Source of the DNA: Haliclystus octoradiatus
Taxonomy: Eukaryota > Cnidaria > Staurozoa > Stauromedusae > Haliclystidae
Length of the DNA: 64,000 nt
Reading direction: 5' to 3'
Assembly: GCA_916610825.1 (NCBI GenBank)
Contig: OU744450.1
Location: 15,195,767 to 15,259,766, forward strand
The translations under genes were made by a program, and so were the position numbers. Positions 11,800 through 27,000 of this stretch are shown piece by piece. Position 1 is the first letter of the stretch; every line of letters starts with the position of its first letter. Under the pieces are notes generated by a model. The model made no database searches and was not told the origin of the DNA. It saw nothing but the letters and a program-made list of their open reading frames with translations.

Positions 11800-14700
11800 T
11801 TTGGAATTATGAAATGCATAAATCATCACAGACTGTTCTTTGGAGAAACAGGCTTGATCATGATGAATTGCGCATTGTTTCAATGCTTGTAAATTTCTTC
11901 TCTGTAATTTGCGGTTTCATTGGGATTAGGGAATGTTTAAGCATCGCAAAGTGTTGTTCCGACAAGCAGGCCTCAATATAAAGAATAGCGCATTGTTCCA
12001 ATGCTTGTAAATGGCTTTTCTGTAATTTGCGATTTCTTTGGAATATAGGGATATTTTAAGGATGACAAAGAGCTCTTTCGATAAACTGACCTCTCTATAG
12101 AGAATTGGGCACAGTTTAATCCTTCAAAACAGCTATTTTGAAATTTGCTGTTTCTTGGGAATTCTATATAATTTTTTAGCATCGCAATGTCTTCTACTGA
12201 CAAAGGGGCCCCTCTATCGTGAATTGCGCATTGCTTCCACGATGGAAAATTGCTCTTCTAAAATTTGATGCTTCGAGGGATTTCTGTAATGTGTCAAACG
12301 TCCTAGAGTGTTCTTTTGACAAATTGGCCTAATCAATATGAATTGGGAATTGTTTCAATGCTTGTAAATAGCTCTTTAGAAATTTCCAATCTCTTTGGAA
12401 ATGTGGAATGCATCAAGCATCACGGAGTGTTCTTTGCAAAAAACAGGCTTGATCATGATGAATTGCGCATTATTTCAATGCTTGTAAATTTCTTCTCTGT
12501 AATTTGCGGTTTCTTTGGGATTAGGGAATGTTTAAGCATCGCAAAGTGTTGTTTTGACAAGTAGGCCTCAATATAAAGAATTGCGAATTGTTTTAATGCT
12601 TGTAAACGGCTTTTTGTAATTTGCGATTTCTTTGGAATTAAGGCATATTTTAGGCAAGGCAAAGAGCTCTTTCGATAAACTGATCTCTCTATAGAGAATT
12701 GGGCACAGTTTTAAACATTCAAAATAGTTCTTTTGAAATTGGCTGTTTCTTGGGAATTCTATAATTTTTTATTATCGCAAAGTCTTCTATGGACAAAGGG
12801 GCCCCTCTATCGTGAATTGCGCATTGCTTCCAAGATGGAAAATTGCTCTTCTAAAATTTGAGGCTTCTTGCTATTTCTGTAATGTTTCAAACGCCCTAGA
12901 GTGTTCTTTTCACAAATTGACCTAATCAATATGAATTGGGAATTGTTTCAATGACTGTAAATAGCTCTTTAGAAAATTCCGGTCTCTTTGGAAATATGGA
13001 ATGCATAAAGCATCACAGAGTGTTCTTTGGACAAATAGGCTTCATCCTTATGAATTGCGCATTACTTTAATGCTTGTAAATTTCTTCTCTGTACTTTGTG
13101 GTTTCTTTGCATTTAGGGAATGTTTAAACATCGCAAAGTGTTGTTTCGACAAGTAGGCCGCAATATAGTGAATTTCGCATTGTTTCAATGCTTGTAAATG
13201 GCTTTTCTGTAATTTGCCATTTCTTTGGAATTGAGGAATATTTTAAGCATGGCAAAGACCTCTTTTAACAAGCTGACCTCTCTAGAGAGAACTGGGCACA
13301 GTTTTAATCCTTCTAAACAACTATTTTGAAATTTTCAGTTTCTTGGGAATTGTATAATGCTTTTAGCACCGCACTGTCTTCTATGGACAAAGGGGCCCCT
13401 CTATCGTGAATTGTGCATTGCTTCCAAGATGGAAAGTCACTTTTCTAAAATTTGCGGCTTCTTGGGAATTCTGTAATGTTTCAAACGTCCTAGAGTGTTC
13501 TTAGGACAAATTGGCCTAATCAATATGAATTGGGAATTGTTTCAATGCTTGTAAATAGCTCTTTGAAATTTCTGGTCTCTTTATAAATATGGAGTGCATA
13601 AATCATCACAGAGTGTTCTTTGGACAAACAGGTTTCATCCTTATGAATTGCGCATTATTTCAATGCTTGTAAATTTCTTCTTTGTAATTTGCGGTTTCTT
13701 TGGGATTAGGGAATGTTTATGCATCGCAAAGTTTTGTTTCGACAAGCAGACCTCCATATGGAGAAATGCGCATTGTTTCAATGCGTGTAAATGGCTTTTC
13801 TGTAATTTGCGATTTCTTTGGAATTGAGGAATATTTTAAGCATGGCAAAGTGCTCTTTCGACAAACTGACCTCTCTAGAATGAATTGGACACAATTTTAT
13901 TCCTTCTAAACAACTTTTTTGAAATTTGCGGTTTCTTGGGAATTGTATAATTTTTTAGCATCGCAATGTCTTCTATGGACAAAGGGGCCCTTCTATCGTG
14001 AATTGCGCATTTCTTCCAAGATGGGAAATTGCTTTTCTAAAAATTGAGGCTTCTTGGGATTTCTATAATGTTTCAAACGCCCTAGAGTGTTTTTTTCACA
14101 AATTGACCTAATCAATCTGAATTGGGAATTGTTTCAATGCTTGGAAATAGCTCTTTAGAAATTTCCGGTCTCTTTGGCAATGTGGAATGCATAAAGCATG
14201 ACAGAGTGTTTTTTTGACCAACAGGCTTCATCCTTATGAATTGCGCATTATTTCAATGCTTGTAAAATTCTTCTGTGATTTTGCGGTTTCGTTGGAGTTA
14301 GGGAATGTTTAAGCATCGGAAAGTATTGTTTCGACAAGTAGGCCGCAATATAGTGAATTTTGCATTGTTTCAATGCTTGTAATTGGCTTTTCTGTAATTT
14401 GCGATTTCTTTGGAATTAAGGAATATTTCATGCAAGGCAAAGAGCTCTTTCGATAAACTGTCATCTCTATAGAGAATTGGGCACAGTTTTAATCATTCAA
14501 AACAGCTATTTTGAAATTTGCTGTTTCTTGGGAATTCTAAAATTTTTTAGGATCGCAATGTCTTCTTTGGACAAAGGGGCCCCTCTATCGTGAATTGTGC
14601 ATTGCTTCCAAGATGGAAAATTGCTTTTCTAAAATTTTCGGCTTCTTGGGAATTCTGTAATGTTTCAAACGTCCTAGAGTGTTCTTTTGACAAATTGGCC

Positions 14701-17080
14701 TAATCAATAAGAATTGGGAATTGTTTTGTTTCAATACTTGTAAATAGCTCTTTAGAAATGTCCAGTCTCTTTGGAAATATGGAATGCATAAAGCATCACA
14801 GACTGTTCTTTGGACAAACAGGCTTCATCCTTATGAATTGCGAATTATTTCAATGCTTGTAAATTTCTTCTTTGTAATTTGCGGTTTCTTTGGGATTATG
14901 GAATGTTTAGGCATCGCAAAGTTTTGTTTCGAAAAGCAGGCCTCAATATAGATAATTGCGCATTGTTTAAACTTTGTAAATGGCTTTTCTTTAATTTGGG
15001 ATTTTTTTGGAATTGAGGAATATTTCAAGCATGGCAAAGTGCTCTTTCAACAAACTGACCTCTCTATAGAGAATTGGGCACAGTTTTAATCATTGAAAAC
15101 AGCTATTTTGAAATTTGCGGTTTCTTGGGAATTGTATTAATTTTTTAGCATCGCAATGTCTTCTATGGACAAAGGCGCCCTTACATGTGAATTGCGCATT
15201 GCTTCCACGATGGAAAATTGCTCTTCTAAAATTTGAGGCTTCTTGGGAATTCTGTAATGTTTCAAACGTCCTAGAGTGTTCTTTTGACAAATTGGCCTAA
15301 TCAATATGAATTGGGAATTGTTTCGTTTCAATGCTTGTAAATAGCTCTTTAGAAATTTCCGGTCTCTTTGGAAATATGGAATGCATAAAGCATCACAGAC
15401 TGTTCTTTGGACAAATAGGCTTCATCCTTATGAATTGCGAATTATTTCAATGCTTGTAAATTTCTTCTCTGTATATCGTGGTATCTCTGGGATTAGGGAA
15501 TGTTTAAGCATCGCAAAGTGTTGAATCGACAAGCAGGCCTCACTATAGAGAATAGCGCATTGTTTCAATGCTTGTAAATAGCTCTTTAGAAATTTCCGTC
15601 TCTTCGGAATTATGGAATGTATCAAGCATCACAGAGTGTTCTTGGACAAACAGGTTTCATTCTTATGAATTGCGCATTATTTAAATGCTTGTATATTTCT
15701 TCTCTGTAATTTGCGGTTTCTTTGGGATTAGGGAATGTTTAAGCATCGCAAAGTTTTGTCTCGACAAGTAGGCCTCAATATAGAGGATTGCGAATTGTTT
15801 CAATGCTTGTAAATGGCTTTTCTGTAATTTGCGATTTCTTTGGAATTGAGGAATATTTTAAGCATGGCAAAGAGCTCTTTCGACAAACTGACCTCTCTAT
15901 AGAGAATTGGGCACAGTTTTAATCCTTCAAAACAACTTTTTTGAAATTTGCTGTTCCTTGGGAATTCTATAATTTTTTAGCATCGCAATGTCTTCTATGG
16001 ACAAAAGAGCCCCTCCATCGTGAATTGCGCATTGCTTCCAAGATGGAAAATTTCTTTTCTAAAATTTGCGGAATCTTGGGAAATCTGTAATGTTTCTAAC
16101 GTCCTAGAGAGTTCTTTTGACAAATTGGCCTAATCAATATGAATTGGGAATTGTTTAAATGCTTGTAAATAGTTCTTTAGAACTTTCCGGTCAAATTGGA
16201 ATTATGGAATGCATCAAGTATCACAGACTGTTCTTTGGACAAACAGGCTTAATCATTATGAATTGCGCATTGTTTCAATGCTTGTTAATTTCTTCTCTGT
16301 AATTTGCAGTTTCTTTTGGATTAGGGAATGTTTAAGCATCGCAAAGTGTTGTTTCGACAAGCAGGCCTCAATATAGAGAATTGCAAATTGTTTCAATACT
16401 TGTAAACGGCTTTTCTGTAATTTGCGATTTCTTTGGAACTAAGGAATATTTTAAGCAAGGCAAATTGCTCTTTCGATAAACTGACCTCTCTAGAGAGAAT
16501 TGCAACAGTTTTATCCTTCTAAACCACTATTTTGAAATTTGCTGTTTCTTGGGAATTCTATAATCTTTTAGCATTGCAATGTCTTCTATGGATAAAAGGG
16601 CCCCTATATCATGAATTGCGCAAAGCTTCCATGATGGAAAATTGCTTTTCTAAAATTTGCGGCCTCTTGGGAATTCTGTAATGTTTCAAATGTCCTAGAG
16701 TGTTCTTCCGACAAATTGGCGTAATCAATATGAATTGGGAATTGTTTCAATGCTTGTAAATAGCTCTTTAGAAATTTCCAGTCTCTTTGGAAATATGGAA
16801 TGCATAAAGCATCACAGAGTGTTCTTTGGACAAACAGGTTTCATTCTTCTGAATTGCGCATTATTTCAATGCTTGTATATTTCTTCTCTGTAATTTGCGG
16901 TTTCTTTGGAATTGAGGAATATTTTTAGCAAGGCAAAGAGCACTTTCGACAAACTGACCTCTCTATTGAGAATTGGGAACAGTTTAATCCTTCAAAACAG
17001 CTATTTTGAAATTTGCTGTTTCTTGGGAATTCTATAATTTTTTAGCCTCGCAGTGTCTTCTATGGACAAAAGGGCCCTTC
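11800..17080 (+). repeat. Long block shared with the right arm, left copy
   Basis: This block corresponds to about 46928-53080. The offset is 35,128 bp from 11.8 to 13.3 kb, about 34,535 from 13.9 kb, 34,343 after 14648, and 35,940 from about 15.4 kb to 17.08 kb. The steps are explained by one pentamer absent on the right (593 bp), a 193-bp deletion on the right, and a 1,596-bp tandem duplication on the right. The left copy therefore looks closer to the parent arrangement, although direction cannot be proven from two copies. Confidence 0.8.
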
Positions 17081-20000
17081 TATCGTGAATTGTGCATTGC
17101 TTCCAAGATGGAAAATTGCTTTTCTAAAATTTGCGGCTTCTTGGGAATTCTGCAATGTTTCAAACGTCCTAGAGTGTTCTTTTGACAAATTGGCCTAATC
17201 AATATGAATTGGGAATTGTTTCAATGCTTGTAAATAGCTCTTTACAAATTTCCGGTTTCTTTGGAAATATGGAATGCATAAAGCATCACAGAGTGTTCTT
17301 TGGACAAACAAGTTTCATCCTTATGAATTGCGCATTGTTTCAATGCTCGTAAATTTCTTCTCTGTAATTTGAGGTTTCTCTTGGATTAAGGAATGTTTAA
17401 GCATCGCAAAGTGTTGTTTCGACAAGCAGGCCTCAATATAGAGAATAGCGCATTGTTTCAATGCTTGCAAATGGCTTTTCTGTAATTTGCAATTTTTTTG
17501 GAATTGAGGAATATTTTAAGCATGGCAAAGAGCTTTTTCGACAAACTGACCTCTCTGGAGATAATTGGGCACAGTTTTATTCCTTCAAAACAGCTATTTT
17601 GAAGATTGCGGTTTCTTGGGAATTCTATAATTTTTTAGCATCCCAATGTCTTCTATGGATAAAAGGGCCCCTCTATCGTGAATTGTGCATTCCTTCCAAG
17701 ATGGAAAATTGCTTTTCTAAAATTTGCAGCTTCTTGTGAATTCTGTAATGTTTCAAACGTCCTAGAGTGTTCTTTCGACAAATTGGCGTAATCAATATGA
17801 ATTGGGAATTGTTTCAATGCTTGTAAAAAGCTCTTTAGAAATTTCCGGTCTCTTTGGCAATATGGAATGCATAAAGCATGACAGAGTGCTCTTTGGACCA
17901 ACAGGCTTCATCCTTATGAATTGCGCATTATTTCAATGCTTGTAAATTTCTTCTTTGTAATTTGCGGTTTCTTTGGGATTATGGAATGTTTAGGCATCGC
18001 AAAGTTTTGTTTCGACAAGGAGGCCTCAATATAGATAACTGCGCATTGTTTAAACTTTGTAAATGGCTTTTCTTTAATTTGCGATTTCTTTGGAATTGAG
18101 GAATATTTCAAGCATGGCAAAGTGGTCTTTCAACAAACTGACCTCTCTATAGAGAATTGGGCACAGTTTTAATCATTCAAAGCAGCTCTTTTGAAATTTG
18201 CGGTTCATTGGGAATTGTACTATTTTTTAGCATCGCAATGTCTTCTATGGACAAAGGGGCCCTTCTATCGCTAATTGCGCATTGCTTCCACGATCGAAAA
18301 TTGCTCTTCTAAAATTTGAGGCTTCTTGGGAATTCTGTAATGTTTCAAACGTCCTAGAGTGTTCTTTTGACAAATTGGCCTAATCAATATGAGTTGGGAA
18401 TTGTTTCGTTTCAATGCTTGTAAATAGCTCTTTAGAAATTTCCAGTATCTTTGGAAATATGGAATGCATAAAGCATCACAGACTGTTCTTTGGACAAACA
18501 GGCTTCATCCTTATGAATTGCGCATTATTTCAATGCTTGTAAATTTCTTCTCTGTAAATCGTGGTTTCTTTCGGATTAGGGAAATGTTTAAGCATCGCAA
18601 GGTGTTGTTTCGACAAGCAGGCCTCAATATAGTGAATTGCGGATTGTTTCAATGCTTGTAAATGGCTCTTCTGTAATTTGCGATTTCTTTGGAATTGAGG
18701 AATATTTCATGCATGGCAAAGAGCTCTTTCGACAAACTGACCTCTCTAGAGAGAATTGGTCACAGTTTTAATCCTTCTAAACAACTATTTTGAAATTTGC
18801 GGTTTCTTGAGAATTGTATAATTTTTTAGCATCGCAATGTCTTCTATGGACAAAGGGGCCCCTCTATCGTGAATTGTGCATTGCTTCCAAGATGGAAAAT
18901 CGCTTTTCTAAAATTTTCGGATTCTTGGGAATTTTGTAATGTTTCAAACGTCCTAGAGTGTTCTTTTGACAAATTGGCCTAATCAATATGAATTGGGAAT
19001 TGTTTCAATGCTTGTAAATAGCTCTTTAGAAATTTGTGGTCCCTTTTGAAATATGGAATGCATAAAGCATCACAGAGTGTTCATTTCGCAAACATGCTTC
19101 ATCCTTATGATTTGCGCATTATTTCAATGCTTGTAAATTTCTTCTCTGTAATTTGCGGTTTCTCTGGGATTAGGGAATGTTTAAGCATCGCAAAGTGTTG
19201 AATCGACAAGCAGGCCTCAATATAGTGAATAGCGCATTGTTTCAATGCTTGTAAATAGCTGTTTAGAAATTTCGGTCTCTTCGGAATTATGGAATGTATC
19301 AAGCATCACAGAGTGTTCTTGGACAAACAGGTTTCATTCTTATGAATTGCGCATTATATAAATGCTTGTATATTTCTTCTCTGTAATTTGCGGTTTCTTT
19401 GGGATTAGGGAATGTTTAAGCATCGCAAAGTGTTGTTTCGACAAGCAGGCCTCAATATAGAGGATTGCGAATTGTTTCAATGCTTGTAAATGGCTTTTCT
19501 GTAATTTGCGATTTCTTTGGAATTGAGGAATATTTTAGGCATGGCAAAGAGCTCTTTCGACAAACTGACCTCTCTAGAGAGAATTGGGCACAGTTTTAAT
19601 CCTTCAAAACAGCTTTTTTGAAATTTGCTGTTTCTTGGGAATTCTATAATTTTTTAGCATCGCAATGTCTTCTATGGACATAAGAGCCCCTCTATCGTGA
19701 ATTGCGCATTGCTTCCAAGATGGAAAATTGCTTTTCTGAAATTTGCGGAATCTTGGGAAATCTGTAATGTTTCTAACGTCCTAGAGAATTCTTTTGACAA
19801 ATTGGCCTAATCAATATGAATTGGGAATTGTTTCAATGCTTGTAAATAGTTCTTTAGAATATTTCCGGTCACTTTGGAATTATGGAATGCATCAAGTATC
19901 ACAGACTGTTCTTTGGACAAACAGGCTTAATCATGATGGATTGCGCAGTGTTTCAATGCTTATAAATTTCTTCTCTGTAATTTACAGTTTCTTTGGGATT

Positions 20001-22520
20001 AGGCAATGTTTAAGCATCGCAAAGTGTTGTTTCGACAAGCAGGCCTCAATATAGAGAATTGCGAATTGTTTCAATACTTGTAAACGTTTTTTCTGTAATT
20101 TGAGATTTCATTGGAATTGAGGAATATTTTAAGCATGGCAAAGAGCTTTTTCGACAAACTGACCTCTCTGGAGAGAATTGGGCATAATTTTTATCCTTCT
20201 AAACAACTATTTTGAATTTTGCGGTTTCTTGGGAACTGTATATTTTTTAGCATTGCAATGTCTTCTATGGACAAAAGGGCCCCTATATCATGAATTGCGC
20301 ATTGCTTCCATGATGGAAAATTGCTTTTCTAAAATTTGCGGCCTCTTGGGAATTCTGTAACGTTTCAAACGTCCTAGAGTGTTCTTTCGACAAATTGGCG
20401 TAATCAATATGAATTGGGAATTGTTTCAATGCTTGTAAATAGCTCTTTAGAAATTTCCAGTCTCTTTGAGAAATATGGAATGCATAAAGCATCACAGAGT
20501 GTTCTTTGGACAAACAGGTTTCATTGTTATGAATTGCGCATTATTTCAATGCTTGTATATTTCTTCTCTGTAATTGGCGGTTTCTTTGGAATTGAGGAAT
20601 ATTTTAAGCAAGGCAAAGAGCACTTTCGACAAACTGACCTCTCTATTGAGAATTGGGAACAGTTTTAATCCTTCAAAACAGCTAATTTGAAATTTGCTGT
20701 TTCTTGGGAATTCTATAATTTTTTAGCCTCGCAATGTCTTCTATGGACAAAAGGGCCCCTCTATCGTGAATTGTGCATTGCTTCCAAGATGGAAAATTGC
20801 TTTTCTAAAATTTGCAGCTTCTTGGGAATTCTGCAATGTTTCAAACGTCCTAGAGTGTTATTTTGACAAATTGGCCTAATCAATATGAATTGGGAATTGT
20901 TTCAATGCTTGTAAATATCTCTTTAGAAATTTCCGGTTTCTTTGGAATTATGGAATGCATAAAGCATCACAGAGTGTTCTTTCGACAAACAGGTTTCATC
21001 CTTATGAATTGCGCATTGTTTCAATGCTCGTAAATTTCTTCTCTGTAATTTGAGGTTTCTCTTGGATTAAGGAATGTTTAAGCATTGCAAAGTGTTGTTT
21101 CGACAAGCAGGCCTCAATATAGAGAATAGCGCATTGTTTCAATGCTTTTAAATGGCTTTTCTGTAATTTGCGATTTTTTTGGAATTGAGGAATATTTTAA
21201 GCATGGCAAAGAGCATTTTCAACAAACTGACCTCTCTGGAGATAATTGGGCCAATTTTAATCCTTCTAAATAACTATTTTGAATTTTTCGGTTTCTTGGG
21301 AATTGTATAATTTTTTAGCATTGCAATGTCTTCTTTGGACAAAAGGGCCCCTCTATGGTGAATTGCGCATTGCTTCCAAGATGGAAAATTGCTTGTCTAA
21401 AATTTGCAAATTCTTGGGAAATCTGTAATGTTTCTAACGTCCTAGAGAGTTCTTTTGAAAAATTGGCCTAATCAATATGAATTGGGAATTGTTTCAATGC
21501 TTGTAAATAGTTCTTTAGAACTTTCCGGTAACTTTGGAATAATGGAATGCATAAAGCATCACAGACTGTTCTTTGGACAAACAGGTTTCATTCTTATGAA
21601 TTGTGCATTGTTTCAATGCTTGTATATTTCTTCTCTGTAATTTGCGGTTTATTTGGGATTAGGGATGTTTAAGCATCGCAAAGTGTTGTTTCGACAAGCA
21701 GGCCTCAATATAGAGGATTGCGAATTGTTTCAATGCTTGTAAATGGCTTTTCTGTAATTTGCGATTTCTTTGGAATTGAGGAATATTTTAAGCATGGCAA
21801 AGAGCTTTTTCGACAAACTGACCTCTCTAGAGAGAATTGGGCACAGTTTTAATCCTTCAAAACAGCTATTTTGAAATTTGCGGTTTCTTGGGAATTCTAT
21901 AATTTTCTAGCATCGCAATGTCTTCTATGGACAAAAGAGCCCCTCTATCGTGAATTGTGCATTGCTTCCAAGATGGAAAATTGCTTTTCTAAAATTTGCG
22001 GAATCTTTGGAAATCTGTAATGTTTCTAACGTCCTAGAGAGTTCTTTTGACAAATTGGCGTAATCAATATGAATTGGGAATTGTTTCAATGCTTGTAAAT
22101 AGCTCTTTAGAAATTTCCAGTCTCTTTGGAAATATGGAATGCGTAAAGCATCACAGAGTGTTCTTTGGACAAACAGGTTGCATCCTTATGAATTGCGCAT
22201 TATTTCAATGCTTGTAAAATTCTTCTCTGTAATTTGCGGTTTATTTGGAGTTAGGGAATGTTTAAGGATCGCAAAGTATTGTTTCGACAAGTAGGTCTCA
22301 ATATAGTGAATTGCTCATTGTTTCAATGCTTGCAAATGGCTTTTCTGTAATTTGCGATTTCTTTGGAATTAAGGAATATTTCACGCAAGGCAAAGAGCTA
22401 TTTCGGTAAACTGACCTCTCTATAGAGAATTGGGCACAATTTTAATCCTTCTAAACCACTATTTTGAGATTTGCGGTTTCTTGAGAATTCTATAATTTTT
22501 TAGCATCGCAATGTCTTCTA
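16880..22520 (+). repeat. 7,119-bp super-repeat, copy 1
   Basis: This block matches 23999-29639 at a constant offset of 7,119 bp (60 units, 12 pentamer lengths), with few substitutions. It contains a block at about 19.5-20.65 kb that also recurs at about 22.94-24.08, 26.6-27.8 and 29.64-30.6 kb. Offsets between successive copies of that inner block are 3,439, 3,680 and 2,846 bp (29, 31 and 24 units). Confidence 0.8.
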
Positions 22521-22939
22521 TAGACAAAAGGGCCCCTCTATCGTGAATTGCGCATTGCTTCCAAGATGGAAACTTGCTTTTCTAAAATTTGCGAATTCTT
22601 GGGAAATCTGTAATGTTTCTAACGTCATAAAGAGTTCTCTTGACAAATTGGCGTAATCAATATGAATTGGGAATTGTTTCAATGCTTGTAAATAGCTCTT
22701 TAGAAATTTCCAGTCTCTTTGGAAATATGGAATGCGTAAAGCATCACAGAGTGTTCTTTGGACAAACAGGTTTCATCCTTATGAATTGCGCATTATTTCA
22801 ATGCTTGTAAAATTCTTCTCTGTAATTTGCGGTTTATTTGGAGTTAGGGAATGTTTAAGGATCGCAAAGTATTGTTTCGACAAGTAGGTCTCAATATAGA
22901 GGATTGCGAATTGTTTCAATGCTTGTAAATGGCTTTTCT

Positions 22940-24080
22940 GTAATTTGCGATTTCTTTGGAATTGAGGAATATTTTAAGCATGGCAAAGAGCTCTTTCGAC
23001 AAACTGACCTCTCTAGAGAGAATTGGGCACAGTTTTAATCCTTCAAAACAGCTTTTTTGAAATTTGCTGTTTCTTGGGAATTCTATAATTTTTTAGCATC
23101 GCAATGTCTTCTATGGACATAAGAGCCCCTCTATCGTGAATTGCGCATTGCTTCCAAGATGGAAAATTGCTTTTCTCAAATTTGCGGAATCTTGGGAAAT
23201 CTGTAATGTTTCTAACGTCCTAGAGAATTCTTTTGACAAATTGGCCTAATCAATATGAATTGGGAATTGTTTCAATGCTTGTAAATAGTTCTTTAGAATA
23301 TTTCCGGTCACTTTGGAATTATGGAATGCATCAAGTATCACAGACTGTTCTTTGGACAAACAGGCTTAATCATGATGGATTGCGCAGTGTTTCAATGCTT
23401 ATAAATTTCTTCTCTGTAATTTACAGTTTCTTTGGGATTAGGCAATGTTTAAGCATCGCAAAGTGTTGTTTCGACAAGCAGGCCTCAATATAGAGAATTG
23501 CGAATTGTTTCAATACTTGTAAACGTTTTTTCTGTAATTTGCGATTTCATTGGAATTGAGGAATATTTTAAGCATGGCAAAGAGCTTTTTCGACAAACTG
23601 ACCTCTCTGGAGAGAATTGGGCATAATTTTTATCCTTCTAAACAACTATTTTGAATTTTGCGGTTTCTTGGGAACTGTATATTCTTTAGCATTGCAATGT
23701 CTTCTATGGACAAAAGGGCCCCTATATCATGAATTGCGCATTGCTTCCATGATGGAAAATTGCTTTTCTAAAATTTGCGGCCTCTTGGGAATTCTGTAAC
23801 GTTTCAAACGTCCTAGAGTGTTCTTTCGACAAATTGGCGTAATCAATATGAATTGGGAATTGTTTCAATGCTTGTAAATAGCTCTTTAGAAATTTCCAGT
23901 CTCTTTGAGAAATATGGAATGCATAAAGCATCACAGAGTGTTCTTTGGACAAACAGGTTTCATTGTTATGAATTGCGCATTATTTCAATGCTTGTATATT
24001 TCTTCTCTGTAATTGGCGGTTTCTTTGGAATTGAGGAATATTTTAAGCAAGGCAAAGAGCACTTTCGACAAACTGACCTC
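22940..24080 (+). repeat. Inner block of the super-repeat, extra copy
   Basis: This is a near-identical copy of about 19.5-20.64 kb at an offset of 3,439 bp. Shared private features are GGACATAAGAGCC in the C unit, ATCATGATGGATTGCGCAG before the A unit, and a two-base expansion TCTTTGAGAAATATGG in E. It is followed by the A/B hybrid unit. Confidence 0.75.
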
Positions 24081-27000
24081 TCTATTGAGAATTGGGAACA
24101 GTTTAATCCTTCAAAACAGCTATTTTGAAATTTGCTGTTTCTTGGGAATTCTATAATTTTTTAGCCTCGCAGTGTCTTCTATGGACAAAAGGGCCCCTCT
24201 ACCGTGAATTGTGCATTGCTTCCAAGATGGAAAATTGCTTTTCTAAAATTTGCGGCTTCTTGGGAATTCTGCAATGTTTCAAACGTCCTAGAGTGTTCTT
24301 TTGACAAATTGGCCTAATCAATATGAATTGGGAATTGTTTCAATGCTTGTAAATAGCTCTTTACAAATTTCCGGTTTCTTTGGAAATATGGAATGCATAA
24401 AGCATCACAGAGTGTTCTTTGGACAAACAAGTTTCATCCTTATGAATTGCGCATTGTTTCAATGCTTGTAAATTTCTTCTCTGTAATTTGAGGTTTCCCT
24501 TGGATTAAGGAATGTTTAAGCATCGCAAAGTGTTGTTTCGACAAGCAGGCCTCAATATAGAGAATAGCGCATTGTTTCAATGCTTGCAAATGGCTTTTCT
24601 GTAATTTGCAATTTTTTTGGAATTGAGGAATATTTTAAGCATGGCAAAGAGCTTTTTCGACAAACTGACCTCTCTGGAGATAATTGGGCACAGTTTTATT
24701 CCTTCAAAACAGCTATTTTGAAGTTTGCGGTTTCTTGGGAATTCTATAATTTTTTAGCATCCCAATGTCTTCTATGGATAAAAGGGCCCCTCTATCGTGA
24801 ATTGCGCATTCCTTCCAAGATGGAAAATTGCTTTTCTAAAATTTGCAGCTTCTTGTGAATTCTGTAATGTTTCAAACGTCCTAGAGTGTTCTTTCGACAA
24901 ATTGGCGTAATCAATATGAATTGGGAATTGTTTCAATGCTTGTAAAAAGCTCTTTAGAAATTTCCGGTCTCTTTGGCAATATGGAATGCATAAAGCATGA
25001 CAGAGTGCTCTTTGGACCAACAGGCTTCATCCTTATGAATTGCGCATTATTTCAATGCTTGTAAATTTCTTCTTTGTAATTTGCGGTTTCTTTGGGATTA
25101 TGGAATGTTTAGGCATCGCAAAGTTTTGTTTCGACAAGGAGGCCTCAATATAGATAACTGCGCATTGTTTAAACTTTGTAAATGGCTTTTCTTTAATTTG
25201 CGATTTCTTTGGAATTGAGGAATATTTCAAGCATGGCAAAGTGGTCTTTCAACAAACTGACCTCTCTATAGAGAATTGGGCACAGTTTTAATCATTCAAA
25301 GCAGCTCTTTTGAAATTTGCGGTTCATTGGGAATTGTACTATTTTTTAGCATCGCAATGTCTTCTATGGACAAAGGGGCCCTTCTATCGCTAATTGCGCA
25401 TTGCTTCCACGATCGAAAATTGCTCTTCTAAAATTTGAGGCTTCTTGGGAATTCTGTAATGTTTCAAACGTCCTAGAGTGTTCTTTTGACAAATTGGCCT
25501 AATCAATATGAGTTGGGAATTGTTTCGTTTCAATGCTTGTAAATAGCTCTTTAGAAATTTCCAGTATCTTTGGAAATATGGAATGCATAAAGCATCACAG
25601 ACTGTTCTTTGGACAAACAGGCTTCATCCTTATGAATTGCGAATTATTTCAATGCTTGTAAATTTCTTCTCTGTAAATCGTGGTTTCTTTCGGATTAGGG
25701 AAATGTTTAAGCATCGCAAGGTGTTGTTTCGACAAGCAGGCCTCAATATAGTGAATTGCGGATTGTTTCAATGCTTGTAAATGGCTCTTCTGTAATTTGC
25801 GATTTCTTTGGAATTGAGGAATATTTCATGCATGGCAAAGAGCTCTTTCGACAAACTGACCTCTCTAGAGAGAATTGGTCACAGTTTTAATCCTTCTAAA
25901 CAACTATTTTGAAATTTGCGGTTTCTTGAGAATTGTATAATTTTTTAGCATCGCAATGTCTTCTATGGACAAAGGGGCCCATCTATCGTGAATTGTGCAT
26001 TGCTTCCAAGATGGAAAATCGCTTTTCTAAAATTTTCGGATTCTTGGGAATTTTGTAATGTTTCAAACGTCCTAGAGTGTTCTTTTGACAAATTGGCCTA
26101 ATCAATATGAATTGGGAATTGTTTCAATGCTTGTAAATAGCTCTTTAGAAATTTGTGGTCCCTTTTGAAATATGGAATGCATAAAGCATCACAGAGTGTT
26201 CATTTCGCAAACATGCTTCATCCTTATGATTTGCGCATTATTTCAATGCTTGTAAATTTCTTCTCTGTAATTTGCGGTTTCTCTGGGATTAGGGAATGTT
26301 TAAGCATCGCAAAGTGTTGAATCGACAAGCAGGCCTCACTATAGTGAATAGCGCATTGTTTCAATGCTTGTAAATAGCTGTTTAGAAATTTCGATCTCTT
26401 CGGAATTATGGAATGTATCAAGCATCACAGAGTGTTCTTGGACAAACAGGTTTCATTCTTATGAATTGCGCATTATTTAAATGCTTGTATATTTCTTCTC
26501 TGTAATTTGCGGTTTCTTTGGGATTAGGGAATGTTTAAGCATCGCAAAGTGTTGTTTCGACAAGCAGGCCTCAATATAGAGGATTGCGAATTGTTTCAAT
26601 GCTTGTAAATGGCTTTTCTGTAATTTGCGATTTCTTTGGAATTGAGGAATATTTTAAGCATGGCAAAGAGCTCTTTCGACAAACTGACCTCTCTAGAGAG
26701 AATTGGGCACAGTTTTAATCCTTCAAAACAGCTTTTTTGAAATTTGCTGTTTCTTGGGAATTCTATAATTTTTTAGCATCGCAATGTCTTCTATGGACAT
26801 AAGAGCCCCTCTATCGTGAATTGCGCATTGCTTCCAAGATGGAAAATTGCTTTTCTGAAATTTGCGGAATCTTGGGAAATCTGTAATGTTTCTAACGTCC
26901 TAGAGAATTCTTTTGACAAATTGGCCTAATCAATATGAATTGGGAATTGTTTCAATGCTTGTAAATAGTTCTTTAGAATATTTCCGGTCACTTTGGAATT

